5,301 bases of DNA from Smithellaceae bacterium (GTDB taxonomy: Bacteria > Desulfobacterota > Syntrophia > Syntrophales > Smithellaceae), in assembly GCA_028704195.1 (NCBI GenBank), contig JAQVLL010000162.1:1-5301 (forward strand), read 5' to 3'. Below, piece by piece: positions 1 to 5,301 of this stretch. Position numbers and translations under genes: made by a program. The stretch's first letter is position 1; each line of letters opens with the position of its first letter. Below the pieces are notes generated by a model. The model did no database searches and was not told the origin of the DNA. It was given only the letters and a program-made list of their open reading frames with translations.

Positions 1-1686
1 CTGGGGAATGTTTTATTAACGCCATCGATCACCACAGGGATTGATCTATGGAAGAAAAACGGCTTCCGGGGGACATTCGTGACGCCGGACGGGGATACCA
101 TCAGTCCAAACGGTGTGTTGACTGGCGGCAGCGGATCGGCTGTGGAAAAAAGCCTGCTGGCGACCAAAAGAGAAATTGCGGAACTGGAAGAGGATGTCAG
201 AAGGCTTTCTGCTGAACTGGATGATCAAATTCAGGAAAAGCAAAAACTGGTTTCATCGGTCACCCGCTGGGATGAAGAACTCACGGAGCTGAAAAACAGG
301 ACGCACCGGCTGGAAATAGAAATCAACGGCCGGAAAAAAGATTTGGAACGGTTTGAAGATGAATCGGAAAGATTGAAGCAGAGAATCGCTGTCCTCGAAT
401 ACAACCGTCAGAATATAAAAACAGAAGAGGCCCAGGCCGCACAGAAACTGCTGGAGATCCAGGAAAATATCCTCCTGAAAGAAACGGCTGAAAAAGAGCT
501 CAACGAAATTATCTCCGGCTTTAACAACCGCAGGCAGCAGTCGCGGTCGGCCATTGACGCACAGGAGCGATCCCTGACGGAGAAAAAAGTTCTGCTGGCT
601 TCTCTGGCGGAGAAGAAGGAAGCGGACCTGAGAACCGTTGCACGGCTGCAGCATGACATCAGTCTGAATGAAAGCGAAGTTGCAAGAAAAAAAGAAGAGA
701 TTGCCGCCTGCGAAACACAGATGACGGATTTGGCCTCGGCCGTTGAAGCGGAACAGGAAATGCTCCAGTCCCTTTACGGGAAACTGGCATCCTGCGAAGC
801 GGTATTGACCGAAATGAAAGAAAAGAGGGCCGTCGAAGATGAACGGCTCAAAGGGCAGGAAAGTGAAATCCGCGACATCAAGAGGAATCTCGATGATCTG
901 CAGAAGAAGGCCAACGAACTGGAAATGCAGTGCCGTGAAGCGGTATTAAACCTTGACAATCTGCAAAAAGCGGTAACTGAAAAGCATGGTGTTGATCTCA
1001 AGGCCATGATGGCGGATTTCACCGTGGTTACTGACGAGAGAGTTGACGAACTTTCCGCCATGCTGGAAAAAGACAGGCAAACAATTGACAATTTCGGCGA
1101 AGTGAATCTGCTGGCGCTCAACGAATATGCTGAACTTGATCAGCGCAATCAGTTTTTGACGACGCAGCTTACCGATCTTAACGAATCGCTGTCTTCTCTG
1201 CAAAGGACGATCACCCGGATCAATAAAATCTCCCGTGAACGATTTGCCGAAACCTTTGCCGCCGTCAATGAATGCTTCAAAGACGTATTTGCGAAGATTT
1301 TCCCCGGCGGCCGGGGCAAGCTGCTGCTCACCGATGAAAGTGATCTTCTGGAAACCGGCGTGGATATTGATATTCAGATTCCGGGCAAAAAAGCGCAAAG
1401 CGTCAGCCTGTTGTCCGGCGGTGAAAAATCGCTGGCGGCGATCGCCCTGATTTTTTCCATTATCATGTACCGTCCGACACCCTTCCTGATTCTGGACGAA
1501 GTGGATGCGGCGCTTGACGATGCCAATACCAACCTTTTCAACAGGCTGATCAGGGGTGTTGCCGAACAGTCCCAGGTCATCATGATCACACACAACAAGA
1601 GTACGATGGAAGTTGCCGATACACTTTTTGGCGTGACCATGCAGAAGCAGGGGATATCGTCTCTGGTCTCCGTCACTTTGAATTGA
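1..1686 (+). CDS. smc: Chromosome segregation protein SMC, C-terminal half (5' end outside window)
   Basis: Structural maintenance of chromosomes ATPase, which acts as a dimer with ScpA/ScpB to organise and segregate the nucleoid. The frame is open from base 1, so the gene enters from the left. The GTG at 79 is an internal valine of the hinge, not a start. Codons 27-44 match the end of the SMC hinge (VTPDGD, then a TGGS glycine motif). Codons about 45-385 are charged heptad-like coiled coil, rich in E, K, L and Q. The C-terminal ATPase head follows, with the ABC signature LSGGEKS at codons 471-477, Walker B LILDEVDAALDD with the catalytic Glu at codon 500, and the H-loop ITHNK (His codon 531). 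The signature Ser to Walker B Glu spacing of 28 residues, and the hinge-to-signature length, fit a full-length bacterial SMC. The Walker A half is off-window. An intrinsic terminator follows 39 nt after the stop. The identification is very secure. Confidence 0.97.
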   Translation: MGNVLLTPSITTGIDLWKKNGFRGTFVTPDGDTISPNGVLTGGSGSAVEKSLLATKREIAELEEDVRRLSAELDDQIQEKQKLVSSVTRWDEELTELKNRTHRLEIEINGRKKDLERFEDESERLKQRIAVLEYNRQNIKTEEAQAAQKLLEIQENILLKETAEKELNEIISGFNNRRQQSRSAIDAQERSLTEKKVLLASLAEKKEADLRTVARLQHDISLNESEVARKKEEIAACETQMTDLASAVEAEQEMLQSLYGKLASCEAVLTEMKEKRAVEDERLKGQESEIRDIKRNLDDLQKKANELEMQCREAVLNLDNLQKAVTEKHGVDLKAMMADFTVVTDERVDELSAMLEKDRQTIDNFGEVNLLALNEYAELDQRNQFLTTQLTDLNESLSSLQRTITRINKISRERFAETFAAVNECFKDVFAKIFPGGRGKLLLTDESDLLETGVDIDIQIPGKKAQSVSLLSGGEKSLAAIALIFSIIMYRPTPFLILDEVDAALDDANTNLFNRLIRGVAEQSQVIMITHNKSTMEVADTLFGVTMQKQGISSLVSVTLN

Positions 1687-1725
1687 TTCCTGCCTTAAAG
1701 GGTCACGACATCCGGTTTTGCCTTT

Positions 1726-1757
1726 GCCGGTCCCGATCAAACGGGACCGGCTTTCTT
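1726..1757 (+). terminator. Rho-independent terminator after smc
   Basis: A perfect 10-bp GC-rich stem, GCCGGTCCCG (1726-1735) with CGGGACCGGC (1742-1751), closes a 6-nt loop ATCAAA. A TTTCTT run follows at 1752-1757. It lies 39 nt after the smc stop and before the ftsY leader, so it should end the smc transcript. The T-tract is short and interrupted by one C, but the stem is very strong. Confidence 0.88.
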
Positions 1758-1994
1758 AACTTGTAACCCGAACACCTATAAGTGGCGCGCGGTCAATCGT
1801 TTCGTTGCCCTCTCCCTATTGACGCGGTATCATCCGGCATTGGAAATGGAACAATCCATTCCTTTACTTTAGCAGAGAAAATCGTTATGAATGTAAATCA
1901 GAAGGCATGGAGCTTTTCAATGGAGTGATTTTTAGTGGATGCAACTGGAATCATTCAGAAATAATTTTTGATGAAGAAAGGAATCTGAAGCCAA
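1758..1994 (+). other. ftsY upstream/leader region without a convincing gene
   Basis: Together with the terminator, this makes a gap of 308 nt between smc and ftsY. I found no ORF on either strand that resembles a protein family. The right part, about 1855-1994, looks more AT-rich than the flanking genes. It contains a small imperfect hairpin (1842-1862: GG, bulged A, AATGGA, loop ACAA, TCCATT, CC) and a five-codon mini-ORF (ATG 1971 to TGA 1986-1988) in the ftsY frame. Most likely it is the ftsY promoter and 5' untranslated leader. Confidence 0.5.
1805..1833 (+). promoter_or_regulatory. Possible sigma70-type promoter for the ftsY operon
   Basis: TTGCCC (1805-1810, 4/6 match to the -35 consensus) is separated by exactly 17 nt from TATCAT (1828-1833, 5/6 match to the -10 consensus). 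It sits just downstream of the smc terminator, where a new transcript must begin if ftsY is not reached by read-through. The predicted start near 1840 would leave a leader of about 155 nt. This is a pattern match only. TTGACG at 1819 is a competing -35, but it has no good -10 at proper spacing. Confidence 0.33.
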
Positions 1995-2906
1995 TTGGGT
2001 TTATTCGACAAATTAAAAGCGGGGCTAACCAAAACACGCGACTCTCTGACAAAAAATCTGGACAATCTTGTTTTTGGTAAGAGGATTCTGGATCAGGCCC
2101 TGTTTGATGAACTGGAAGAACTGATGATTTCGGCGGACATGGGGCCGCAGTTTACCTATGATTTGATTGACGATGTCAAACAGAGGGTGAAGCGTAAAGA
2201 ACTGCAGGATGCATCACAGATAAAAAAGGTTTTGCAACAACGCATGATGGCGATTCTTCATCTGATGGAAAAGCCGCTGATGATTCCCCAAAATCAGCCC
2301 TTTGTGATCATGGCCATTGGAGTCAACGGAAGCGGCAAGACAACCACCATCGGTAAATTGGCAAATCTGCTTCACAATGACGGACATGAGGTTCTGCTTG
2401 TAGCCGCAGATACCTTCCGGGCGGCGGCCATCGAACAGCTGGAGGTATGGGGAACCCGTGTCAATGCGCCCGTGATCAAACAGAAAATGAATGCCGATCC
2501 GGCCGCTGTTGTTTTTGACGCGGTGGCAAGGATTAAAGCAGGTTTTCAGGGCGTGGTGATTGTTGATACAGCCGGCCGGCTGCACACCCGGACCAATCTT
2601 ATGGAGGAGCTCAAAAAGGTCAAAAGGGTAATCAGCAAAGAACTGCCGGGGGCACCGCATGAAATCTTACTGGTTTTGGATGCCACAACCGGCCAGAATG
2701 CCGTAATACAGGCAAAAATGTTTAAGGAAGACATCGGAGTGACAGGCATTGTTCTCACGAAACTGGATGGTACGTCCAAGGGCGGTGTTGTGGTTCGCAT
2801 TGCTGGGGAACTGGGGCTTCCTGTCCGTTTTATCGGCGTCGGAGAGGGTCTGGACGATTTACGGGTCTTTGACAGCAGGGATTTCACGGCTGCTCTGTTA
2901 GACTGA
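1995..2906 (+). CDS. ftsY: Signal recognition particle receptor FtsY (SRP GTPase)
   Basis: Membrane-associated SRP receptor. It pairs with Ffh-ribosome-nascent chain complexes and, through reciprocal GTP hydrolysis, hands them to the SecYEG translocon. The 303-residue protein is essentially an NG module: an N domain of helices (about 1-95), then the G domain. G-domain motifs seen are the P-loop GVNGSGKTT (109-117), DTFRAAA (139-145, SRP-GTPase insertion), DTAGR (191-195), TKLD (255-258) and the closing GVGEGLDDL (281-289). The acidic A domain of E. coli FtsY is absent. The N-terminal MGLFDKLKAGLTKTRDSL looks like the amphipathic lipid-binding helix. The start is TTG: an in-frame TGA lies two codons upstream (1986-1988), and the next Met is deep in the N domain. 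A possible Shine-Dalgarno AAAGGA (1977-1982) is rather far, 12 nt away. This is the first gene of a probable three-gene operon. Confidence 0.97.
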   Translation: MGLFDKLKAGLTKTRDSLTKNLDNLVFGKRILDQALFDELEELMISADMGPQFTYDLIDDVKQRVKRKELQDASQIKKVLQQRMMAILHLMEKPLMIPQNQPFVIMAIGVNGSGKTTTIGKLANLLHNDGHEVLLVAADTFRAAAIEQLEVWGTRVNAPVIKQKMNADPAAVVFDAVARIKAGFQGVVIVDTAGRLHTRTNLMEELKKVKRVISKELPGAPHEILLVLDATTGQNAVIQAKMFKEDIGVTGIVLTKLDGTSKGGVVVRIAGELGLPVRFIGVGEGLDDLRVFDSRDFTAALLD

Positions 2907-2932
2907 GGTGCTGTTGATCACGGCAACGGAAG

Positions 2933-3577
2933 ATGAACAAAATATTTGCCATCGGAGATATACACGGCTGTTTCGAAAAACTGCAGCGTCTTATCCGGGA
3001 GATTAAAGCCGATCCCGTCAATGACACCCTGGTCTTTATCGGTGATTATATCGACCGTGCGGACGGGGGCCGGGATGTTGTGGATTATATTTTGAGGCTT
3101 AAAGAGGCCTTTCAGAAGGTGATCTGTCTCCGTGGTAATCACGAATCGATGCTGCTCAGGTATCTGGATGGCGTGGAAGATGATATCTATCTGGCCAACG
3201 GCGGTTTCGCGACGCTCAAGGCCTACGGAATATCGCAGTTGGATGCACCGCGGGAGAGAAAGAAGAAAATTCCCGCGGATCATCTGAAATTTTTCAAGTC
3301 ACTTTTGCCGTACTATGAAACGGATCAATTCATTTTTGTGCATGCCGGTCTGATTCCCGGGACACCACTTAACGAACAGTCTCTTTATGACATGCAGTGG
3401 GTCAGACAGACCTTTATTGAGACCGATTATGATTTTGGGAAAAGGGTTGTCTTCGGACACACTCATTTCAGTGAACCGATGATTGCCGACAATAAAATCG
3501 GTATTGACACGGGGGCGGTTTACGGCGGAAGCCTTACCTGTGTGGAACTGCCGGCGTTGAAATTTTATCAGGTGTAA
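2933..3577 (+). CDS. PPP-family serine/threonine-type metallophosphatase
   Basis: Cytoplasmic metal-dependent phosphoesterase of the PPP type (lambda phosphatase / PrpA-like / bis(5'-nucleosyl)-tetraphosphatase-like branch), 214 residues. The full two-metal site is visible: GDIHG (8-12, Asp9 and His11), GDYIDR (37-42, Asp38 and Arg42), GNHE (68-71, Asn69 and His70), VHAG (His137) and GHTH (His176). A DTGAVYGG motif (192-199) precedes the last strand. There is no signal peptide or membrane segment. The start is ATG 2933, because an in-frame TGA at 2915-2917 excludes longer forms. The ribosome site is weak: ACGGAAG touches the ATG. The gene starts 26 nt after ftsY and ends 2 nt before the formiminotransferase. 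The substrate, phosphoprotein or dinucleotide/small molecule, cannot be read from sequence. All catalytic residues are present, so it should be active. Confidence 0.93.
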   Translation: MNKIFAIGDIHGCFEKLQRLIREIKADPVNDTLVFIGDYIDRADGGRDVVDYILRLKEAFQKVICLRGNHESMLLRYLDGVEDDIYLANGGFATLKAYGISQLDAPRERKKKIPADHLKFFKSLLPYYETDQFIFVHAGLIPGTPLNEQSLYDMQWVRQTFIETDYDFGKRVVFGHTHFSEPMIADNKIGIDTGAVYGGSLTCVELPALKFYQV

Positions 3578-3579
3578 AC

Positions 3580-4485
3580 ATGAAAATTATCGAATGTGTT
3601 CCAAACTTTAGTGAAGGATGCGATTTGGATAAAATCGAATCGATTGCCCGCGTGTTGAAGTCTTTTCCCGATATTCACTTCATTGATTACAGCGGAGACA
3701 GCGATCATAACCGGAGCGTCTTTACGTTTCTGGGGAAACCGGAGCATGTTCTGGAGGCGGCGCTGGCCGCGTCGGGGAAGGCACTTGAACTGATTGACAT
3801 GCGCAGTCAGACAGGTGTCCATCCGCGACTGGGAGCTGTTGATGTGGTCCCCTTCATACCGCTGGGGAAAACAAAAATGGCTGATGCCGTTGATGTAGCA
3901 CACCTCTTTGGCCAAAAATTATATGAACAGTTCTGCGTACCGGTTTATTATTACGCAGAGGCAGCGCTGGTTCCCGAGCGCCGCGAACTGGCCGCTGTCA
4001 GGCACGGGGGGTATGAAGCACTTAAAAACAAGATGAAAGATCCAGACAGCCTGCCCGATGTCGGAAACTCTGAATTCAATCCGCGTTCGGGTGCAACGGC
4101 TGTGGGTGCGCGCGAACTGCTGGTGGCATATAACATCAATCTGAATTGCAGTGATCTGAGACTGGCGCAAAAAATTGCATCTCTGATCCGGGAAAAAAAC
4201 GGTGGCCTGAAGCATGTGCGGGCCATCGGCGTCATTCTAAAAAGCAGGAACCTGGCGCAGGTATCCATGAACCTGACCAACTGTAAAGAAACACCGCTGA
4301 AAATGATTTATGAACAGGTGGAGAAACTTGCCGATGAACGGGATGTTGACATTCTGGAATCGGAATTGATCGGATTGGCACCAAAATGCGCATTTAAAGG
4401 AACCAAACCGGAAAAACTGAAACTTTTCAATTTTGATAAAGACCGCCTCCTGGAAACGCATTTGAAAGATCTTTCAACCAGGTAA
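3580..4485 (+). CDS. ftcD: Glutamate formiminotransferase (stand-alone FT domain)
   Basis: Transfers the formimino group from N-formimino-L-glutamate to tetrahydrofolate, giving 5-formimino-THF and glutamate. In this family it feeds histidine-derived (or purine-derived) one-carbon units into folate. The 301 residues cover the two formiminotransferase subdomains. They open with MKIIECVPNFSEG (1-13), then DSDHNRSVFTF (40-50) and HPRLGAVDVVPF (81-92). His81 sits where the catalytic His of mammalian FTCD (His82) lies. A folate-site-like FNPRSGATAVGAR segment is near 166-178. No cyclodeaminase domain is fused, and none is encoded next door. The ATG at 3580 has a Shine-Dalgarno AGGTG (3570-3574) inside the end of the phosphatase gene, 2 nt after its stop, which suggests translational coupling. 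No hut genes are in view, so the physiological donor (formiminoglutamate or formiminoglycine) is uncertain. Confidence 0.93.
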   Translation: MKIIECVPNFSEGCDLDKIESIARVLKSFPDIHFIDYSGDSDHNRSVFTFLGKPEHVLEAALAASGKALELIDMRSQTGVHPRLGAVDVVPFIPLGKTKMADAVDVAHLFGQKLYEQFCVPVYYYAEAALVPERRELAAVRHGGYEALKNKMKDPDSLPDVGNSEFNPRSGATAVGARELLVAYNINLNCSDLRLAQKIASLIREKNGGLKHVRAIGVILKSRNLAQVSMNLTNCKETPLKMIYEQVEKLADERDVDILESELIGLAPKCAFKGTKPEKLKLFNFDKDRLLETHLKDLSTR

Positions 4486-4497
4486 GGCGCTGACCGG

Positions 4498-4526
4498 TTG
4501 ACAGTCCGTTTAAAGAATGTTAAACC
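4498..4526 (+). promoter_or_regulatory. Probable promoter of the tRNA-Arg gene
   Basis: A perfect -35 TTGACA (4498-4503) is followed after 17 nt by TAAACC (4521-4526). That is a poor -10 (3/6), but it is preceded by TGT (4518-4520), an extended -10 arrangement. A GC-rich discriminator, GCCGC (4527-4531), follows, as is common at stable-RNA promoters under stringent control. The start would fall near 4533, about 21 nt before the tRNA. No terminator separates ftcD from it, so read-through from the operon is also possible. Confidence 0.5.
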
Positions 4527-4553
4527 GCCGCATCCTGTCACCAAATCATGGCT

Positions 4554-4630
4554 GCCCCTGTAGCTCAGCAGGATAGAGCAACGGATTCCTAATCCGTGTG
4601 CCGGGCGTTCGAATCGCCCCAGGGGCACCA
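4554..4630 (+). tRNA. tRNA-Arg (anticodon CCT), CCA encoded
   Basis: A complete 77-nt cloverleaf that reads the AGG arginine codon. The acceptor stem is GCCCCTG (4554-4560) with CAGGGGC (4620-4626), 7/7 paired. The D stem is GCTC/GAGC (4563-4566, 4576-4579). The anticodon stem is ACGGA/TCCGT (4581-4585, 4593-4597) around the loop TTCCTAA, placing CCT at 4588-4590. The variable loop is GTGCC. The T arm is GGGCG, TTCGAAT, CGCCC (4603-4619). The discriminator base is A4627, with CCA at 4628-4630. All stems pair without mismatch, so the gene appears functional. Its 3' half is the likely integration target of the element to the right. Confidence 0.97.
4588..4630 (+). other. Presumed attachment site (att) within the tRNA 3' half
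   Basis: Tyrosine recombinases of integrative elements commonly use the anticodon-to-3'-end part of a tRNA gene as the attachment core and regenerate the intact tRNA on insertion. Here an intact tRNA-Arg is followed after 56 nt by a convergent integrase, so one attachment junction should lie in this interval. The exact core cannot be set without the second copy, expected at the far end of the element outside the window. Confidence 0.4.
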
Positions 4631-4660
4631 ATTACCAAGCATTTCAGAGATTTTTCTTTT

Positions 4661-4686
4661 TGATATAAGGGACTGATATAAGGGAC
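4661..4686. repeat. Perfect tandem duplication of a 13-mer
   Basis: TGATATAAGGGAC occurs twice back to back (4661-4673 and 4674-4686) with no mismatch. It lies between the tRNA 3' end and the integrase. The last base of the second copy is the G of the integrase TAG stop on the minus strand. Either it is a protein-binding direct repeat at the attachment region or a slippage duplication. Confidence 0.9.
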
Positions 4687-5301
4687 TAGCCAAGATTTTT
4701 CATGGCGTTCTTCAAGCTTTCCGAAATTGACTGCAAATAAATGTCGGTCGTCGTGGCGCGCTGATGGCCAAGTAAGTATTGGATATCAGTAAGAGAAACG
4801 CCTGCTTCCGCCAAACGGCTGGCTCCGTAGTGCCGGAGGTTGTGGTAGGTAAACTTTTTTACCTTGGCCTTTTTGCAAAGGCTGCTCATCAATTTGCTCC
4901 GGTAACGGTACGGTTTGCCGGTCGCCTTGTAGCAAAAGATGTATTCGCTGACTTTCGGCATTTCGCTGATAACCTGTTTCAGCGTTTCGTTTTTAGGAAT
5001 CTTCCGCTCCGTAATGTCGGAGTTCTTCGCTTTTCGGGTCCGCAAAATTATATGATTTTCAAAATCATCGGACCATTTGAGCTTGTTGATCTCGTTGACT
5101 CTGGCCAGCGAATTGATAATCGCCAAAAGATAATTCCGTTGCCTGGGCGTGGCCAGGGCCAGGACTTTTTCCACATCTTTCTTCGGCGGGATATATTTCT
5201 TTTTCCTGCTGACAGGGTAAAGTTTTATCTTCTCCGCCGGATTCGTGCAAAGATCTCTTTCTTCTCCGTGGGAAAACAGCGCTTTGATCATTCGCAGTTC
5301 C
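4686..5301 (-). CDS. int: Tyrosine recombinase / phage-type integrase, C-terminal part (5' end outside window)
   Basis: Site-specific recombinase that would integrate and excise the element through a 3'-phosphotyrosine intermediate. The frame stays open to the right edge. Residues Glu-Leu-Arg precede the Met at 5291, and ELRMIKALF resembles the last helix of the SAM-like core-binding domain, so that Met is probably internal. Numbering from it, the catalytic residues are Arg64 (SLARVNEI), a beta-hairpin Lys near 88-90, His150 and Arg153 in HNLRH, His176 in LLGHQ, and the nucleophile Tyr185 in DIYLQ. The full set is present with no frameshift, so the visible part looks active. It reads towards the tRNA and stops with TAG at 4686-4688. 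The closest relatives and the element class cannot be named from sequence alone. The composition is not obviously foreign by eye. Confidence 0.93.
   Translation of the reverse strand, partial: ELRMIKALFSHGEERDLCTNPAEKIKLYPVSRKKKYIPPKKDVEKVLALATPRQRNYLLAIINSLARVNEINKLKWSDDFENHIILRTRKAKNSDITERKIPKNETLKQVISEMPKVSEYIFCYKATGKPYRYRSKLMSSLCKKAKVKKFTYHNLRHYGASRLAEAGVSLTDIQYLLGHQRATTTDIYLQSISESLKNAMKNLG

Larger units (their letters stand above)
4631..5301. mobile_element. Left end of a tRNA-Arg-integrated element (prophage, island or ICE), extends past the right edge
   Basis: This is inferred from three things. There is a complete tRNA-Arg, a convergent tyrosine recombinase whose stop lies 56 nt from the tRNA 3' end, and an intervening segment with short direct repeats of the sort integrases or accessory proteins may bind. 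Only the integrase is visible, so the element class and cargo are unknown. In E. coli the equivalent tRNA-Arg(CCU) gene, argW, carries the KplE1/CPS-53 prophage, so this tRNA is a known target type. Confidence 0.6.

Noticed and set aside
79..81. GTG at 79 as a start codon for a 535-residue protein
   Set aside because: The same frame is open to base 1 and the upstream residues fit the SMC hinge, so this GTG is an internal valine.
946..1740. Long minus-strand ORF (264 codons) opposite smc
   Set aside because: It is antisense to the conserved SMC head and coiled coil. Its translation shows no family motifs and it runs through the terminator stem.
1842..1862. Hairpin with a bulged A in the ftsY leader as a terminator or riboswitch
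   Set aside because: The stem is short and AT-rich, with no clean T-tract and no recognisable aptamer motif. It is recorded only as part of the leader description.
1887..1928. 13-residue ORF (MNVNQKAWSFSME) in the ftsY leader
   Set aside because: It has no convincing ribosome site, no run of regulatory codons and no attenuator hairpin after it. Nothing supports a leader peptide.
1907..2080. 57-codon plus-strand ORF beginning ATG-GAG in the ftsY leader
   Set aside because: It overlaps the first 86 nt of ftsY in another frame, resembles no family I know and has a ribosome site placed too close to the ATG. It is most likely chance.
4308..4631. Minus-strand ORF of 107 codons across ftcD and the tRNA
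   Set aside because: Its first part is the reverse complement of the tRNA (GRFERPAHGLG-type peptide), a well-known spurious translation of antisense tRNA. The rest is antisense to the clear ftcD gene.
1..5301. CRISPR array, IS element or toxin-antitoxin pair
   Set aside because: I saw no regularly spaced repeats, no transposase with terminal inverted repeats and no pair of small adjacent genes on either strand.

Overview
The window looks like a bacterial chromosome segment of moderate GC. It holds housekeeping genes on the left and the first edge of an integrated element on the right. The gene set (SMC rather than MukB, a short FtsY, a PPP-family phosphatase and a stand-alone glutamate formiminotransferase) would suit an anaerobic, delta-proteobacteria-like (Desulfobacterota/Syntrophales) host. 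That placement is an inference from gene content and general impression and has not been tested by a search.

Layout, left to right. (1) 1-1686 (+) is the C-terminal half of the chromosome-condensation ATPase SMC, entering from the left edge within the hinge. It is followed by a strong intrinsic terminator (1726-1757). (2) 1687-1994 has no convincing gene. It holds that terminator, a possible sigma70-type promoter and a leader of about 150 nt in front of ftsY. (3) 1995-4485 (+) is a compact three-gene run: ftsY (TTG start), a serine/threonine-type metallophosphatase 26 nt later, and a glutamate formiminotransferase only 2 nt after that. They are probably co-transcribed. (4) 4486-4553 is a short spacer with a promoter-like sequence and nested inverted repeats. 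It leads into a complete tRNA-Arg with anticodon CCT and an encoded CCA end (4554-4630). (5) 4631-5301 begins with a perfect 13-bp tandem duplication. The rest is the catalytic half of a tyrosine recombinase on the minus strand, which runs off the right edge.

How the parts fit. SMC and FtsY act in chromosome segregation and in co-translational membrane targeting respectively. Here the terminator makes them separate transcription units. The phosphatase and formiminotransferase appear tied to ftsY by spacing rather than by a known pathway. The tRNA with a convergent integrase ending 56 nt from its 3' end is the classic arrangement of an integrative element (prophage, genomic island or ICE) inserted at a tRNA 3' end. 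The cargo of that element lies beyond the right edge. I see no convincing undescribed system inside this window. The most promising lead is what lies to the right of the integrase.
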